Source: Mortierella sp. BCC40632
Lineage: Eukaryota > Mortierellomycota > Mortierellomycetes > Mortierellales > Mortierellaceae
Direction of reading: 5' to 3'
DNA length: 64,000 bases
Assembly: GCA_011634665.1 (NCBI GenBank)
Contig: WAEK01000007.1
Coordinates: forward strand, 518,001 to 582,000
Within the stretch, counting starts at the first letter, position 1, and each line of letters starts with the position of its first letter. A program made the translations under genes and the position numbers. Below are positions 1-13,974 of this stretch, in pieces. A model generated the notes under the pieces. That model was given only the letters and a program-made list of their open reading frames with translations. It was not told the origin of the DNA and searched no databases.

Positions 1-209
1 GTTGCCGTGTGCCACCGGCAGGGATCTGCGGACCAGAGAGCTGAATCATGCCTTTGTTGATGTACACCATGCTACAATGAGAGAGAAAGCGTGTGAGTGT
101 AAAAGTTAATTGGACTGCTCGTAACAAGAGAACGTGCCTCAGAGTAACAAAAAGCTCTCGGTGCATACCGTTTGCCAAACCTGAAACCGTGGTCCACACA
201 GGCCTTTTT

Positions 210-3200
210 CTATCTTGTGCCAGTCAAAGAACGATTTGAATACCTGGGACTTGTTCGACTCTGGGCTTGTGACATTCTGAACATTGGTGGAGAGGCTGTC
301 CCTGGACGTCTAAAAATATCAAAATGGCCTGCCTTCTTGTTGCATAGTGTCTCGAATAGCTGTTGTGCGCCTAGAAGAAGGCCATGAAGGCTTCCTGTCG
401 CCATGTGCGGGCAAATCTTGCGTGCGTAATCCTTATGACCCAATAATCCAAGTATTGCATTTGAGATTAAGATCAGAGGCGCGTCGAGTGCAACATGTTG
501 AGTGTGTGGACGGTAATTCCCTTCGACTGGACCTTTGTATCGCTTAGGGACGTAAGGTCGGAGGCAATTAACGATTCTCGTTACTACGGAGAGCTCTTTG
601 TCGGTAAAATCCTTGTCTTCAAAGGCAGATTCACGGACATGCTCAAGGGAGTAGTTAGTCCTGGTCGACGGCGACTCCAATAAGACTTTAGCTAATGCCT
701 GTAGCGATGCGAGGCGTTTGCGATCTGGCTCCGTGACTTTTGTGTCAACAGCGGTCGGGTTTGCGAGGATACTAGGTGCTTCAACATCCATGAGCTGGTC
801 TTGTGCAACTTGCATGTCTAACTCAAGCATCCTGAGCTCATATTCTCCATCCAGATCACTCGGTTCTTGCTCGTCCAACTCTTCCAACTCTTGTTCGTCA
901 AGCATGTCTTCGTCAGTAGTCATTTCGGGCATCGGCGGTAGAGGCTTGATTAGTGATGTGTCGCCCCGCTCGGTGCAGTCTTAATGTCGTTCAGTCGTTG
1001 GATGTTGAGAATAAAGCGCCTGATGGCCGTATCCTGACTCTTCTGAAGACTGTCACACAGATGGTCGCACTCCTTCTTCATAGCATGTCGCCAGTGGGAG
1101 GCTGTCAGGCCTGACTGCTTCCTCTGCATCTCCTTCTTCGCTTTTTTTTTTTTTCTTCTTCTCTACGAATTTGGACTTATTCGCTTTGTTGCTGGCCGCT
1201 CGGTTCGGTGCAAGATGATACCTGAATAAGAACCTTAAAAAGGTGGTCGAGGCTTTTGTTGAATCCGACTCCTTCCCACATGTTCGAGATCATGGTAGCG
1301 CACTGGCGAAGATGAGCTTCCATAAGCTTTGTTGTACCCTCTCTTGCCGTGAATAGTGGGCGATGGTCAGATTCACGGGACAGTGACATAGAGAGATTGC
1401 TCCACTGCGGGTGGTCAGTACTGTCCTTGCGTGAGATGAGAGGGGCCATTTCTCAGCTGCTGTCGGGCCAGATGAGGATGATGAGATATTGGCAACCTTA
1501 CGATCAGTGAAATGGGTGACAACTTTGGACAGGTGGTTTTCGGAAAACAGGTCCACAATGTCTTTATGAAAGTTCCCTTTGCCCCCCTCCTCAATCGTGT
1601 CTTGAAGGCCCATGGGGAGAGGAGACACATCAAGGTACCCCTCTCCTCCTCTGGAACGGAGACCCCCCTTCCGGAAGCAGTTCAGACAGGTCGAGGCGGC
1701 CTGCTATGCCATACAGATCCCCGGGCCACCTACAAGGAGTTAAGTAAAAAATCAGTCACCACCTTACACCATGGCCATGTCGAATGTTAACAGCGATAGA
1801 CAGATGTGGAAGGTGTAACTTACTATCAAAGTCATCTTGTGCACTGTCGAATACATTTGCTCGACCATGTCCGACGTTGAGCATTGCTGCGCGTCAAGCA
1901 GTTCAACAATGTGTTGCGTCCAGTTCTCCGAGCCATCTACTGCCATTTCATTGTCGCCATCGACATCGAAATCGTCTCGGAGAACTTGCCCAGCGACACG
2001 GAACATGACCTCCAATTTTTGGTGTCGGGCTCGTCATCATCGTCACCGGCGGTACCTGACGGAGCCAGTGGTCCAGTTTTTGCAATTTTCTTTCCAGTGG
2101 CCCTTACCGTCTCTGATTCCCTCATATCAAATGCGGCTGTCCAAATTGCATCGGCGTTGTTCTCCACTGTGGCTCGCCATAAAGTGATCACATCACTGTC
2201 AGCTGCAGCCCTCATGTCATTCTTCAAATTTACCGAAGATCGCAAAATGATATCAGCGATGTTGTTCCGGTAGTAATCCTCCGCAAACGTCATCGTCCTT
2301 CTGGGGAGGACAGCCAAAGCGAGCTGAGTTTCCTTGAATGCGCTCTGGCGTTGTGATGAGGCTGCATCTCGGGTGTTCTTGTCTTTGGTTGACTGGAAGA
2401 ACTTTGTGATGTCTGCTACTGCGTCCTCTTGAAGGCGCCGTAAGCTATTTTCAAGAGTCGATGAGAGAGTCAGTGGGCAGTGGTACAATTTTTATGTTTT
2501 GTATGAGAGGTGAGAGTGGATTCTGCCTTACCATCCTTGTTTCAGAGCTTCAATCATGCTCGCTTTTAGTGTCATCTGCCAACTTTCTCTTTTGTCGCAG
2601 CGGTTCCTTCCTCGCGTGGTCGCGATATGTCGCGCTCTTCCCGGGTGAGGCGATACTGCGCTGTTCCTGCAGGGACGGTGACAACTGTGGTGAATTAAAA
2701 CTCGTTGTATGCGCCTCGTTGTTGCACGGTTGGTGAATTCTAAAACCAGGTACTCGCTTGTTCCGGCAATGCTATCTATGCAATGGAATAGGGCGCAGAC
2801 CTTGGTGGGTTGGGGTGACACGCCAGAGACGGCAGGTCGAAAGACGCGTGGTTTCGCGCGATTCGAGAATAGGAAAATGGTGTACCCGAGATTCTCGGCT
2901 ACAAACTTGAATAAGAGGAGTGTCTTTGGCGGCACCAGAATTGGTTCTACCTCAGGGTCGTCCGTTGTGAGTCGCAAGTTGTAGGCTGGTGGCCCTGGCG
3001 TCAGGAAGGTGTCCACTAAGAATCGCCCAAGGGAATTCTGATTGCCAGTGTTCACGAAGACTCCGTGGTCCAGCAGACCTTTCAGGGCGCCATTGGTGTT
3101 CTCGCGACAATCAAACAAATCGCTGTCGACCAAGGCATGCTCTAGACGATCCAAAAACTCTTTGGGAACGGGAGTCGCTGCCCATTTGGCGATTGCTGCT

Positions 3201-3260
3201 TTCACCGGGGCCCGGCCATGGAGGAGGGTCGGCTCCTGGATTAATATTTGTCATCACAGG
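210..3260 (-). pseudogene. Degenerate multi-exon hypothetical gene
   Basis: Several long minus-strand coding stretches run in one direction: about 3240-2730, 2488-2020, 2015-1803, 1628-1450, 1449-1230 and 932-210. They look like parts of one large protein. An acidic stretch rich in Glu, Asp and Leu lies near 932-800. The stretches are joined partly by plausible splice sites (GTAAGT near 1820) and partly by apparent one-base slips in short A runs of the coding strand: near 2016-2020, where a DDDDEP acidic stretch passes into a frame containing VMFRVAG, and near 1450. No domain family was recognised. Either the gene is decaying or the A-run slips are assembly errors. A lineage-specific hypothetical protein is likely. 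The 3' end may lie to the left of the window. Confidence 0.4.
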
Positions 3261-3289
3261 AACGATTTCGATGATGACTGACATGATGG

Positions 3290-3425
3290 TACGTGGTGGG
3301 AGGGTGGTGGAAGAGCGATAGATGGAGAGTGATAGATGGAGAGTGATAGATGAGGATGGAGGAGGAGGAGGAAGAAGTGTGATATGGGAGGAGAATGATG
3401 GAAGAAGAGTGATGGACGAGGAGTT
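3290..3425. repeat. Purine-rich imperfect tandem repeat
   Basis: A GA-rich, imperfectly repeated tract. Units resembling GATAGATGGAGAGT recur, followed by GAGGA and GAAGAAGAGTGATGG blocks. It separates the degenerate gene from the transposase remnant and has no coding signal. Confidence 0.6.
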
Positions 3426-3746
3426 GTATAGACGACTGTGGACACACAAACCTTGATGACCACGCTATTGATTTGAGTACATGGTTTGTGTTTTCCTTTT
3501 TCTTTTGTTACGTTGTACGGTTCCACCCAAGCACCTTTCCACATCCCTTTTTTTCACCCGCTCTTCGACTATCCACAGTCTTCCCTTGGAATAGCTACCA
3601 ATGGAGCGGTTAGAGCCGTACCCTATCAAGGACTGTAGCCACTGTAATGATTGACTCCTCGGTTTGAGATGTGAGGGGCCACTCGCCAAGGAACGATTTC
3701 AAAAACAGTTCTTGGTAACATATGTTTGAACGCTCTGGATCAACTT

Positions 3747-5095
3747 CTAACTATAGTTTCTACAAATGTTGTTCTCTAGTGAGGCACTTCGGGAAAACGA
3801 CAGGGAATGCATGATCCAGCCGTGAATATTCTCCGTGGTGATGGACCTCAAAGATTCTTTTTGATGCGACTCTCTACCGTCTCCGTCTTGTTGATTGCAC
3901 GACTCCCAAAAAAGGACTTGACCTTGGACCAGCATTCCTCAATAGGATTCAAAAATGGTGAGTATCGTGGCAAAGGGAGGCACCGATATCCACGCTGCTG
4001 AATGATGTCTGCAACACCATTGTGGATGGGCGCATTATCCATCACCAAGGTGCAGCCCTTCATCTCGGTTTTGTCCAATTGGTCCATGAGGCTAAAAAAC
4101 AAAGGCCTGAAAGTGCTTGGCTGTGGTTCCCTTCGTTCATTTTCCGAACCAGTCCTCAATCTACTTCTTCTTGCTCGTCGAAGCCGACTTTGGTAGAACA
4201 ACAGTCATGTCAACGATACCCTGCACACAAATGGCTCCGATGACCGTGTAATTCTTGCCCTTGCTGTTTGGGACAAGCTGTGTTGCTCGCTCACCCCTCT
4301 CTAGCCCATCCCACGCGACGAATGGTGTGCATGTTGAACCCTGCCTCGTCAATAAAGATACAGCGATTGACAAAATCGTTGTAATGGCCTGTCCATGCCT
4401 CGACCCAGTTGTATCGCTCATTGATGACACTCGGGTCGTTCCTGATCTGAGGAATCTTGATAACACGTTTCAAGGATAAGCGACACTCATTCCTCATATG
4501 CGTGTAAATCGTTGATTTTTGACACTTTCAAGGCTTGGAACTTCTCATTCAGGGTTTTATGAATGCTCTCAACTGTCAGGGTCGCCTGGTTTGCGACCAG
4601 TGACAGAATGAACTCTGTGTGCTCTTGTGTCAACTGCCTTTCGGGCTTCTTCGTCCTGGGATTTCTCTTCAGCATCATTGAAAGCTCGACATCTGGGTTG
4701 TCCAGATAGCATCTAATGAATCGATATGCGGTGCTCCTAGGCAGGTTTGCGCGCCTTGCTGCCTTGTCCACCGACAAATCTTTGATCATGAATGCCTCGA
4801 TCAGCGACTCAAGTTGCTTCTCTGAGGCTTTAGTGTACGTAGATCGAGGGCCACACTTTATCTTTGGAGCTTGATCGGACGCCTTCTCCCTCCGACTACT
4901 AGGGTCAGAGGCAGAGGTGTTTTTGTGCTGGGCAGCCTGGAAGTCGTGTAAATCCATCAATGACCGCAGACGACTGTCATTCCTGGAGGTGTTGGAGTCA
5001 GCATTATGCTCAACGCCGGTGCCTTGGGACTGGATGAGCTGTGGTGCTGGGAAGGCCATTTCTAAAGTGATAAAGTTGTGCTCTTGCTCCTCCAA
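3747..5095 (-). mobile_element. Decayed Tc1/mariner (IS630-type) transposase
   Basis: Read on the minus strand, the stretch encodes a DDE transposase in order. An N-terminal helix-turn-helix lies at about 4870-4690 (residues KAARRANLPRSTAYRFI). A linker follows, then the first catalytic Asp in FIDEAGFN near 4350, the second in LVMDNAPIHN near 4050, and the PRYSPFLNPIEE motif carrying the Glu near 3950. The last two acidic residues are about 32-33 apart, close to the Tc1/mariner range. The frame is broken at least three times: in the T run at 4516-4520, near 4300 and in the A run at 4094-4099 (plus-strand bases). The copy therefore cannot make a full transposase. The start is at 5095 or at the in-frame Met at 5059. 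I could not find convincing terminal inverted repeats on either side, so the element ends are only those of the coding remnant. Confidence 0.85.
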
Positions 5096-5624
5096 ATTCT
5101 CTTATATTTCCCAAATTCCTTTATCGGACATCCCAAATATCTATGTTGGACATTCCAATTTTTCGAATCAACCATCCTAAAGAAAAAAAAATGCAGTAGG
5201 TTTGGCTCAGACTCTACTCTGCAGTGTCGCCTACATCCTAGGAAGACAAAGAAAGAGAAACATCGGTCGCTAAAATGGTACTGATGACAATGTGAGTTGC
5301 GGATAAAACTATAAAACATGGCCAAAGAGTTGCCACCGCATTGTAAAGCAAACACCCTTTATGTTAGAGACTATGCTATCGATGAGCTTTCCTGACCATT
5401 TACGACGTTCACTGTTTCAACGCAGCTACTATTTCATAGTTCATCCGCTTTTAACTAGTCTCCAGCATACACACGCTTGCAGGTTTGGTAGTCTTTAAAA
5501 CAGTTGTGATTTTGGTTGACACGACAGTACCATGTAGAGCAACTAGAATTGAGGCAACCAAAGATAGCAGTGTAAAGCAGTCGCGTAGTCAAGGTCTAGG
5601 TGCCACCGCTAAATAGTTCCCCTT

Positions 5625-5663
<39 letters not shown>

Positions 5664-6691
5664 AAATAGCCTCTATCAAGCCATGACCAAGACTAGAAAA
5701 ATATCAAAAGATTCACAAGAATATTGTGGATGGAGATATGGACAAACTTATCGAAAGAATCGGTGTTACCCATGGAGGAGAACTCCATAGACACGGACTG
5801 CGCAATCTGGAGGTACTTTATTAGACAAGACCATAAATAAAAAAAGGTTTTGAGGTTTGGTTCATGTAACGATTGCCATAGAATAGCCCAACTTCACTGC
5901 TTTGTTCACTGTCCTGCTTTGGGATATGACTGAGTTGCTTTCTAGTCACCATCTTTTGGTTTTTGGTCTCCTAACCTAGGGGTGGATCCTAGATTCTGAC
6001 TCTCTGTCGCTTGTTTCTCAGGTCCTCAGCTAACACTTACTATCCACGAATATCCATTTGCTGATAGGCTGCGAGGTTGTGACTGCAGTAGAGGCTACCT
6101 TCATATTGCTCCAGTCTTCAACATTCAACTCATGGCGGTAAGAAAGAATCATGCTGCCATATTTCCTCCACCCCTCTCCACTATGCAAAGTGTACCTTTA
6201 CGGTTAGGCTTTGTGCAGCGGTTGGTAAACGCGATCCCTTCCTTTCTCCTTGAAGAGTTGTTTGGGGCCTTCAAGACTGTCTGGGCGAGCTCGTTTTCCT
6301 TTGCTGCGAAAAGAATAACTGGTGAACTTGGTAGGCCAGCGTGCCCTGGATATGTAGGAGGTCTCTAGGAAGAAGTGGTGAAGCAGATCAACCAATCAAA
6401 ATCCGCGATTTTTGTTGCGGTGACGTAAGAGTAGCCATACTTTTTCGCATTGACTACAGGACAAATGTTGGTCATGGAAGAAGGACCCATCATCAGGCAA
6501 CATTATACCGGTGCACCAGCCAAGTAAGGCGACCCTTGAGCCAACACGGCAACCCTCGAGCAAGACACATCAAAGGACAGTAAAGACAAAAGAACCACAT
6601 CCTCCATTTAAGGCAGCCTTGTCCATCTCGACAGGAAGCAAACGTTTCATTGTGCGCCGGCCTATAAAAAGGGCGTATTATTTCAGAGCCA
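5096..6691. other. Gene-free stretch
   Basis: No supported gene. It contains a 38-base poly(A) run at 5626-5663 and AT-rich sequence, and ends in the ADA2 promoter and leader, where TATAAAAAG lies at 6663-6671 just before the start codon. Confidence 0.6.
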
Positions 6692-9512
6692 ATGACCGTC
6701 ACCCATCGCAAGCGTACCGCGAATGATGCGGAGAAGGATATCGGTAGGGATGATTCCATCGATTCTGAGCATTAATGACATGAGTCGATGCTGCTCGATG
6801 AGTAGCATCGTTCCATGTAAATGATGATGACCATGTTACACATGAGGATGTTCACTAATTCCCGAAATACTGTTTCCCTCCTTCCTGTGATGCTTTTTTT
6901 TTTTAATACATAAACGTCGAACACCCCCAACATGTGATCGAACCCTTGTCCTTGCTCCGTTTTGGGCGTTTTACTTTCTCTCGATGGGCTTATCCAAACG
7001 CACCCCTGTTACTGTTGGTTATCCTTCTCTCTCTCCATAGCCGAGGCGGGTGTTAAATACCATTGTGATCCCTGCAACAGAAACATTACCGACACAGTGA
7101 GGATACGATGCGCCGTCTGCACGGACTTTGACCTGTGCGTTAGCTGTTTTTGCAGCGGCACAGAACTTGGCAAGCACAGGAATTGGCATGACTATCGTGT
7201 GATGGTAACCACTCTGCTTTTCTTTGATCAATTCTATGTGGGGCCTTGCCTAAGTGGGAGGTGAAGGTCCACTCTTGACCCTATTCTAAACTTAATTAAC
7301 TCTTTACCTCTTTTTTCTTTACCAAAAAAAACCCCCCTCTTCCCTTGAATACACCTGGCCCCTTCTCCCCTGTATCGCATGTTTGTACCGTCCATTTGTA
7401 CCGTCGTTCGATCCAACTTGGAAACAACCCTACCTCTTTTTTTTTTTCGTTCTTAGGAACAACACTCATTTCCCATTTTCGACACGGAATGGGGTGCGGA
7501 CGAAGAGCTCTTGTTGATCGAGGGCGCCGACACCTTTGGAATGGGCAATTGGCAAGATATTGCTGACCATGTTGGAACCAAAACAAGAGACGAGTGCGAG
7601 GCTCACTACCTTCAAGTCTATGTCAACAGCGAGAACTGGCCAGTTCCTGTAAGTGAATCTACTCCCCACCCACCCTGGGACCGCTTTGCTATTTTTTTTT
7701 TTTTTTAAAAAAAATAGAGAATCGAGTCGAACCTGCAGAGTAACGAAACCTTCTTCTCTTTCATCTTGATTGCTCATGCAGGATATGCACCATAAATTTG
7801 ATATGGACCCAGATGCACAAGCAGCAAGAAAAAGGCAAAGATTGGCGCAGAGAGTGACTCGAGTACCAGGTATGATTCCTAGCTTAGGATGAGTACTTGA
7901 TACTCTATTATTTTTCCTATCGATTACTTGTTCACTAATGGGTTACCTTCCTGGCTCCTCCCTCCCTCCCTCCGCCAAAATAGCCCCTGTAAAGGCTCAA
8001 AAGGTAGGGTGAAATTACCCATGCCTCGCTCAAAAGACTCTTTTTTTTTTGTCTTTCTTTGTCATGGAAACTCACAGTTCGTGTCATTTATCTCTCGTTT
8101 TTTATCCTGGGGTGGATGATTCTAGCCAATGACGAGCCAACCTGCCAACCACGAAATTGCCGGGTATATGCCTGGACGTTTGGAATTTGAAACGGAATAT
8201 GAAAACGAAGCTGAACAAGTGGTGAAGGATATGATATTTAACGAGGAAGACACTCCTGAGGAAGTTGGTATGTGAAAAAGAAAGGAAATGTGAAGCCCTC
8301 TTTCAGAGAGCAAAAAAAAAAAAAATTCTTGGAGAGTATTCACTAAGAGCTGAATTGCTAACGGGCATCGATTTGCGAATCTCCATCTTTTTTTTTTTTT
8401 CTTTTTTAGACCTGAAGCTAATGGTCCTTGAAATCTATAATGCCAAGCTTTCGAAGCGACTTGAGCGGAGGAAATTCGTTTTCGAGAGAGGATTCTTGGA
8501 ATACAAAAAGGTTTGGCTCTACATAGCATGGTTGCCTGAAGGAGGAGCAGTCATGGTGTCTTGACAATACTAAGAAAAAGAAATACTGAAACTACCTATG
8601 CTCATGTCTTTTACTCTTTTGGTGTGTATTTATTTCATCCCGATCTTAGAACCAAACTCAGGACAGGAAGCGTAGTCCAAGAGAGAAAGAAATCCTCAAT
8701 AGTATGCGCGTCTACGCTCAGCTTCAGACACACGAAGATTACGAAAAGTTCGTAGGAGGACTTTTGAAGGAGATGGAGTTGAGAGAACAAATTGCTCAAC
8801 TACAAGAGTTTAGGGCGAATGGCTTGACCACCTTGGCCCAGGGTGAAGATTATCTCCGCGATAAAGTCAACAGAGTACGTGTTGTTTTTGCCGATGGCGA
8901 ATGGCTTGCTTTGACAACATGTCTTTGTATTGTAGATATACTTTTAGCACCCTACTCACTTCACTTCACTTTCTTTTTTTTTCATCCGTCATCTTGTTGC
9001 TCCCTTAACAGTCAACGGTCCGTCATGTCACCTCGCGAGACAATCCTCTTAGTGACCGCAGAGGCCGCCCACTTTCACAACGGAGTGGAGTCGATGAGGT
9101 TTGTATATTTGACGCATGCCTCTTTTACATTTTTTCACTATTAGCCTTTTCAACCTCAACTCTCACACTCTTTTCCTTTTTCTCTTTTTTACAGATTCCG
9201 TCATCGCGCAGTATGGGCTCCATTCCTGCCAAACCAGCACCACCAGTCCGCAAACCAGCCAATCCATTGAATATTGAGAATGCAGAGGGTATCCACCTCT
9301 TGACTGTTCCCGAGCAGAAACTCTGCTCTACTCTCCGTATCCTACCCAAACCATACATGATCATCAAAGAACAGCTATTGAAGGAGCATGCACGCCAAGG
9401 AGGACTCAAGCGTCGACAAGCCCGAGAAATGATCAAGATTGATGTCAACAAGACAGGCAAGATCTATGACTTTTTTGTGGAACTTGGCTGGATCCAGAAT
9501 GCGGATGCATAG
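6692..9512 (+). CDS. ADA2: SAGA/ADA complex transcriptional adaptor Ada2
   Basis: Ten exons: 6692-6743, 7041-7204, 7457-7648, 7782-7869, 7984-8003, 8126-8267, 8410-8510, 8650-8874, 9012-9098 and 9195-9512, giving 462 residues. Ada2 is the adaptor that binds the Gcn5 acetyltransferase and stimulates its action on nucleosomal histone H3 in the nucleus. Domain order is typical. A ZZ zinc finger (about residues 24-72) holds the pairs CDPC, CAVC and CVSC plus two His. A SANT domain follows (about 79-130, with [20 protein letters not shown]). A charged middle includes [13 protein letters not shown], and a C-terminal SWIRM domain (about 375-462) ends in [10 protein letters not shown]. The first exon is short and starts MTVTHRKR, as other fungal Ada2 proteins do. 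The fifth exon is only 20 bases. The gene converges on the O-mannosyltransferase gene, with 374 bases between them. All splice phases agree, so the gene looks intact. Confidence 0.95.
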
Positions 9513-9886
9513 TGATTAAGAAAAGAGGCCATGACCAAGAAAGTAAAAGTAAAGGAGGTAATGGAGTGGCCCAATAGAAAAAAAGAAAAAAAAAAGAACT
9601 TGGTCCAAGTGACCATATCAGGAGCAAACGACATGAGCTGGCGAATCAAACATGAAAGCACACTTTCTACAGGCCCGAGACGACCAAGAGCAAAAAGAAA
9701 GAGAGGAGCGGGGGAAACTGTAACACAAGAATTTGACCATTTGTAAAATAGCAAAGTAAACTGGTATCCTACCCTAGATTGTCGACTGCTGCCTTTTTGT
9801 TCCTGAATGTCTTTCCCCCACCATCCAAAACAACATCCTCCACTCCTTGTCTCTGCCATGCAGCAGTCCCGTCACAACCTCTGATT

Positions 9887-12084
9887 CTATTGCTGTTTCT
9901 GTTCCAATTGTGCTTGGAGTATCCGGACCTGTTCTTGCAACATTTCAACCGACATTTCCTCAGAAGAAGGGTTTGGTTGGCTCTGTGCTGCCTGTTCTCC
10001 TGCCCTTGCTAGCCACTCCTCCCTATCATTCCTCTGTGCCTCTTCTTCGGGATCGTGATAGTAAAACTGACTCTCTTCCTCATATACCTCACTGTCACCA
10101 TCATTCAATCCATCCATCTCCGAGGAAGACGGGTTAGTTTGAATAATAGGCAGATCCTGACGGTTACAGATAAAGTCCCATCCACCCAGTGTCTTCAACT
10201 GCTCGCAGAGTGTGGTCGATCGAAAACCGATACCGTACGACAACGGAGAAAAAGAGAACCAGGAGAGACCCACCGAGACGACGATCGCTAGACCGGCAAG
10301 GTGGCGAGCGCGTCTCGGCCAAGCGCTCCAAAGTCGATCCAATCGAGTTACGAGAAGTAGGACTGAAAAGTAAAAAGCAGGAAGATAATGATGAAGATGC
10401 ACTTGGCGCGACATGAAAAAGAATGGAATGTAGTGGATTACCCATCCTGCAAAAAAAGTACCCGAGGTAATGGCGTAGAAAGGGGTCACGCCTATGATGG
10501 TTGCGGGGAGGAAGGGTTTTCAATGGGTCATGGTCGTGAGTTAGATACCTCTAAAAAAAAATACCTCAGATATTCTAAGAGAACTCGAGAAAATAAGATA
10601 GACTCTTTTGCTTACCAAAACGATCGCGCTCAATCTTGTTTTCTTGCTTGCCCTTCAAAAATTTGATGGTACTCCAAAGACGACTCCACATGTACGAAAT
10701 CACAGCACCAGTGGCCATCCACCATAGGACGGGATTTCCCATAAAGTAAATGTACTGGTTTGGCTCACGACTGGCGAAGTAGGTAACACCTCGTCGCATG
10801 AGTGGCCATCCCAAAGGCTTGGAATACAATGCACTCAACCTGGATTGCTCTGCATGGAGTTCTTCCCCGTTGGTAGGGGCAACAATATCATGATGCGCCC
10901 ACCACATGACACGGTTGAGTTCAATGAATTTTTGGAAGAAGGAAAGAGGCTGGTATGACAGCGAAGGTGTACCTCGAGGCACTAGTGACCGAGCCAGTTC
11001 CCCGCGCAAAAAAAAAAAAAAAAAAAAAAGATGTTTCGGGTGTTAGCGACATCTCCCTTTCTCTCATCTCTCTCTATCGGTCAATTGCCTCTGCGCCTTG
11101 AAAAGAAGGTTTGGCATAGACTTACGGTGTGTATTCACGTTTTGGTCGACAACAAAAATGGTATTAGCCTTTTGTCGACCTCCTTGAATACATCCGACTT
11201 CCTGATAAGTAGATTGAAGGCCTCGGAAAACTTTGTGCGACTGGAGATAACACTGAAGCTGTTCATTCCACAATCGGAATCCCTTGATCGAGTGCCATTG
11301 TTTGTTCTGATCTCGAGAAATGGGCTCAGCCGTGGCCTCGGCTGTGGTGGTGGTGCTCTTGTCCTCCTCAGAAGCAGGAGAGGAATCCTTCATTTCACGT
11401 TCCAGAATCTTGGGAGGTGCTCCTGATGTGCTCTTACTCTTCTCTTGAGAGGAAGGTGGCACCTTCATCTCTACTCCATGATGATCTGCCAATCCAGGGA
11501 CAAGACCTTCAGCTACAAGCTCTACTGTCCAGACCGTATCAGGCGATGGTTGCTTCAACCAACGGACGCCTCGAACTTCTTTGATAAAGGTCTTGTTGGA
11601 CCCGATAGACTCGGCATCGTTGACTGAGAGGGCTACCTTGGTGTAACAATGGCGTAATCGGATACGATCGCCATCATAGATGTATCCTTGGAATTGAATT
11701 CTGGGATCTGCTAAGCGTTCCTGTTTGTGAATATTGTGTTGTTCCCTTAGCTCTGGATCTGCAGGGAAGACCTGCCAACATGTGAGTCCATCGTCCCATT
11801 CTACTAACTGAACCGCTTGATCTATCAGAAGAAGAAGGATATTTGGGCATATTTACAAACGTCAATTTACGAAGGTATAATATAAACTACGAGATGGGCT
11901 CGAGTTTCTCTGGTATGTAGCATAGTCTGGCTATTACCTTTGGAACCATCCCGCGTATATTCTCCGGGCATAGAGTGAACCAATCCACCGTTCGTGTTGG
12001 CATGTCGGAAATGAATCTTGGAATCCCAGGCAATATCTGTTTTGAGGTGATATGGCATTGGGAGTTGACTAGTTTTAGGACACC

Positions 12085-12141
<57 letters not shown>

Positions 12142-13050
12142 CTTTTTTTTTTTCTTTTCTTTTCTTTCTTTTCAGGGACTCAAATGCGAACTTACCGGCC
12201 ATGACGGGTTGCACATCGTGATCTTTCAAAGTCATTTGGAACTGAGGACTGACCCAAGCATTTCCAGATCCCGATTTTGAGAGTAGACGAAAGTCAACGA
12301 CATGTAGACCCACGTAAAGCACTGTAGGCATGATGAACAAACACAAGAACAGAGCTATAAACTGACGCGAAAACTCGCGCTTTTTTTAAAAAAAAAATCA
12401 AGACAAGACAAGAGAGTAGAGAGACTGTTAGTGCCTTCCTTTTAAAAAAGGTTCAATTGAAGAACTTTTATCCTGTCAATAAAAAAAAAAAAAAAAAAAG
12501 GACGACATACTGTGCTGATATACAGATGAGTTCGAGACTCTTGCAGATATTTGAGAACGCAGAGTCCGACCGTGGTGACCGTGAAAAGACCAACCCATTT
12601 GACGCTAATAAGAAAACAAGAGTGTTAGTGTTTGGCTTGGATTCTTTTTTCTCTCTTTCTTTTTCATTTCTTTTCTTTTTTTCATCGTACCTGATCGACA
12701 AAAAGAGTGCGAATCCTGTCGTCATGAGCCAGTACCACCACCCACGGGTGAAGGGTTGGTTTCGATAATTGTAGAAGCGAATCCAGGAAAGCATGGTGAA
12801 GCCCATGAACAACAGCATTGGCGAGTCTAACAAGATGAATCGGCTCTGCGTAATCAACGCATTGTCTAAAATACCATGCAGTGTATGCAGGGGCGAAGGA
12901 GGGAGGAAAGATCATTCTCGTTATCAGTGTCCAAGGAACTCAACTTTGTTTTACACAGACCAGCTCATTCATTCCTTGTCTTCCCAATCAGTAAACAAAA
13001 AATAAAGGCAAGTAAAGAATGGAAGCAGTTGGTAGTACGGCAAGATTTGC

Positions 13051-13091
<41 letters not shown>

Positions 13092-13934
13092 GACACACAA
13101 CCTACCGAATGTCACAAGAATGGCGCCAATTGTGGCCGCTTGTGTTGAATGACCCGTTCTCTTGACAATCAAATACGAGATGGGGACTAGGGCTACTCCA
13201 CAGGCAGCAGCAAACATCCGCATACCGATGTATGGAACATTCTTCGCATAGGGACTAGAAAAGTCCGTCACCATCAGCGAAAAGGGAGAAAAAAAACCTT
13301 AGTGCTTCTTCTCACTCCCGACAAAGTTGGTGCAACCAGCGCTTTTTTAAAGCTAGACACAAACTAAAAAGGATTGAAACTGCGGGTAACGGTCGATCGG
13401 AGCTAGAGAGTACTTACAATCCAGGTCCAAAGGTAAAACTTCCGTCAAAGCCAAGCATGTAAGCGATACCGGCGTAGAGCATTTTTCCTAGAGGCGGATG
13501 AATGTCCATGAAGAACTCGCCCTTGATGTAGTCTGTTGTGAAGCCACCAAAGTGTTGCTCGTCAAAGCTTAAAGCATGGTAACGAAAGAAGGGGGCAAAA
13601 GAGGAGGAAGAAGAGGAGAAAAGATATGAGCAAGTGTTACTCGAGTAACCAAGATCCCCACGTAGCCCCACTTTTTTTTTGTTGTTGTTGTTGCTATTGT
13701 TGCTGTTGTTCGGTCAGGGTGCCTCTCCTCGCACTTGACACATCCAACTGGAAGATCCCCTGTTCATCATCCAACTGAGGTTTTCTATCGAACCCGCGCT
13801 CCTATTTTTTTTTTTTTTTTTTTGTCCTTCATTTCTCCCCAATGTTGATGACGCCCCCGTTTTCTCTTTCTCTCTCCTAAATGGAGACGGGCGATTCCTC
13901 TAGGTCTTGGTCGAAGAAGCCATCTCTCAATACC

Positions 13935-13974
<40 letters not shown>

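Noticed and set aside
3430..5200. Terminal inverted repeats for the Tc1-like element
   Set aside because: I compared both flanks by eye and found no convincing match, so no element borders are claimed.
12037..12091. Acceptor CTAG at about 12070 for the seventh PMT exon
   Set aside because: It puts the MIR region in the wrong frame; the acceptor AACAG at 12037 joins in phase and gives DIAWDSKIHFRH.
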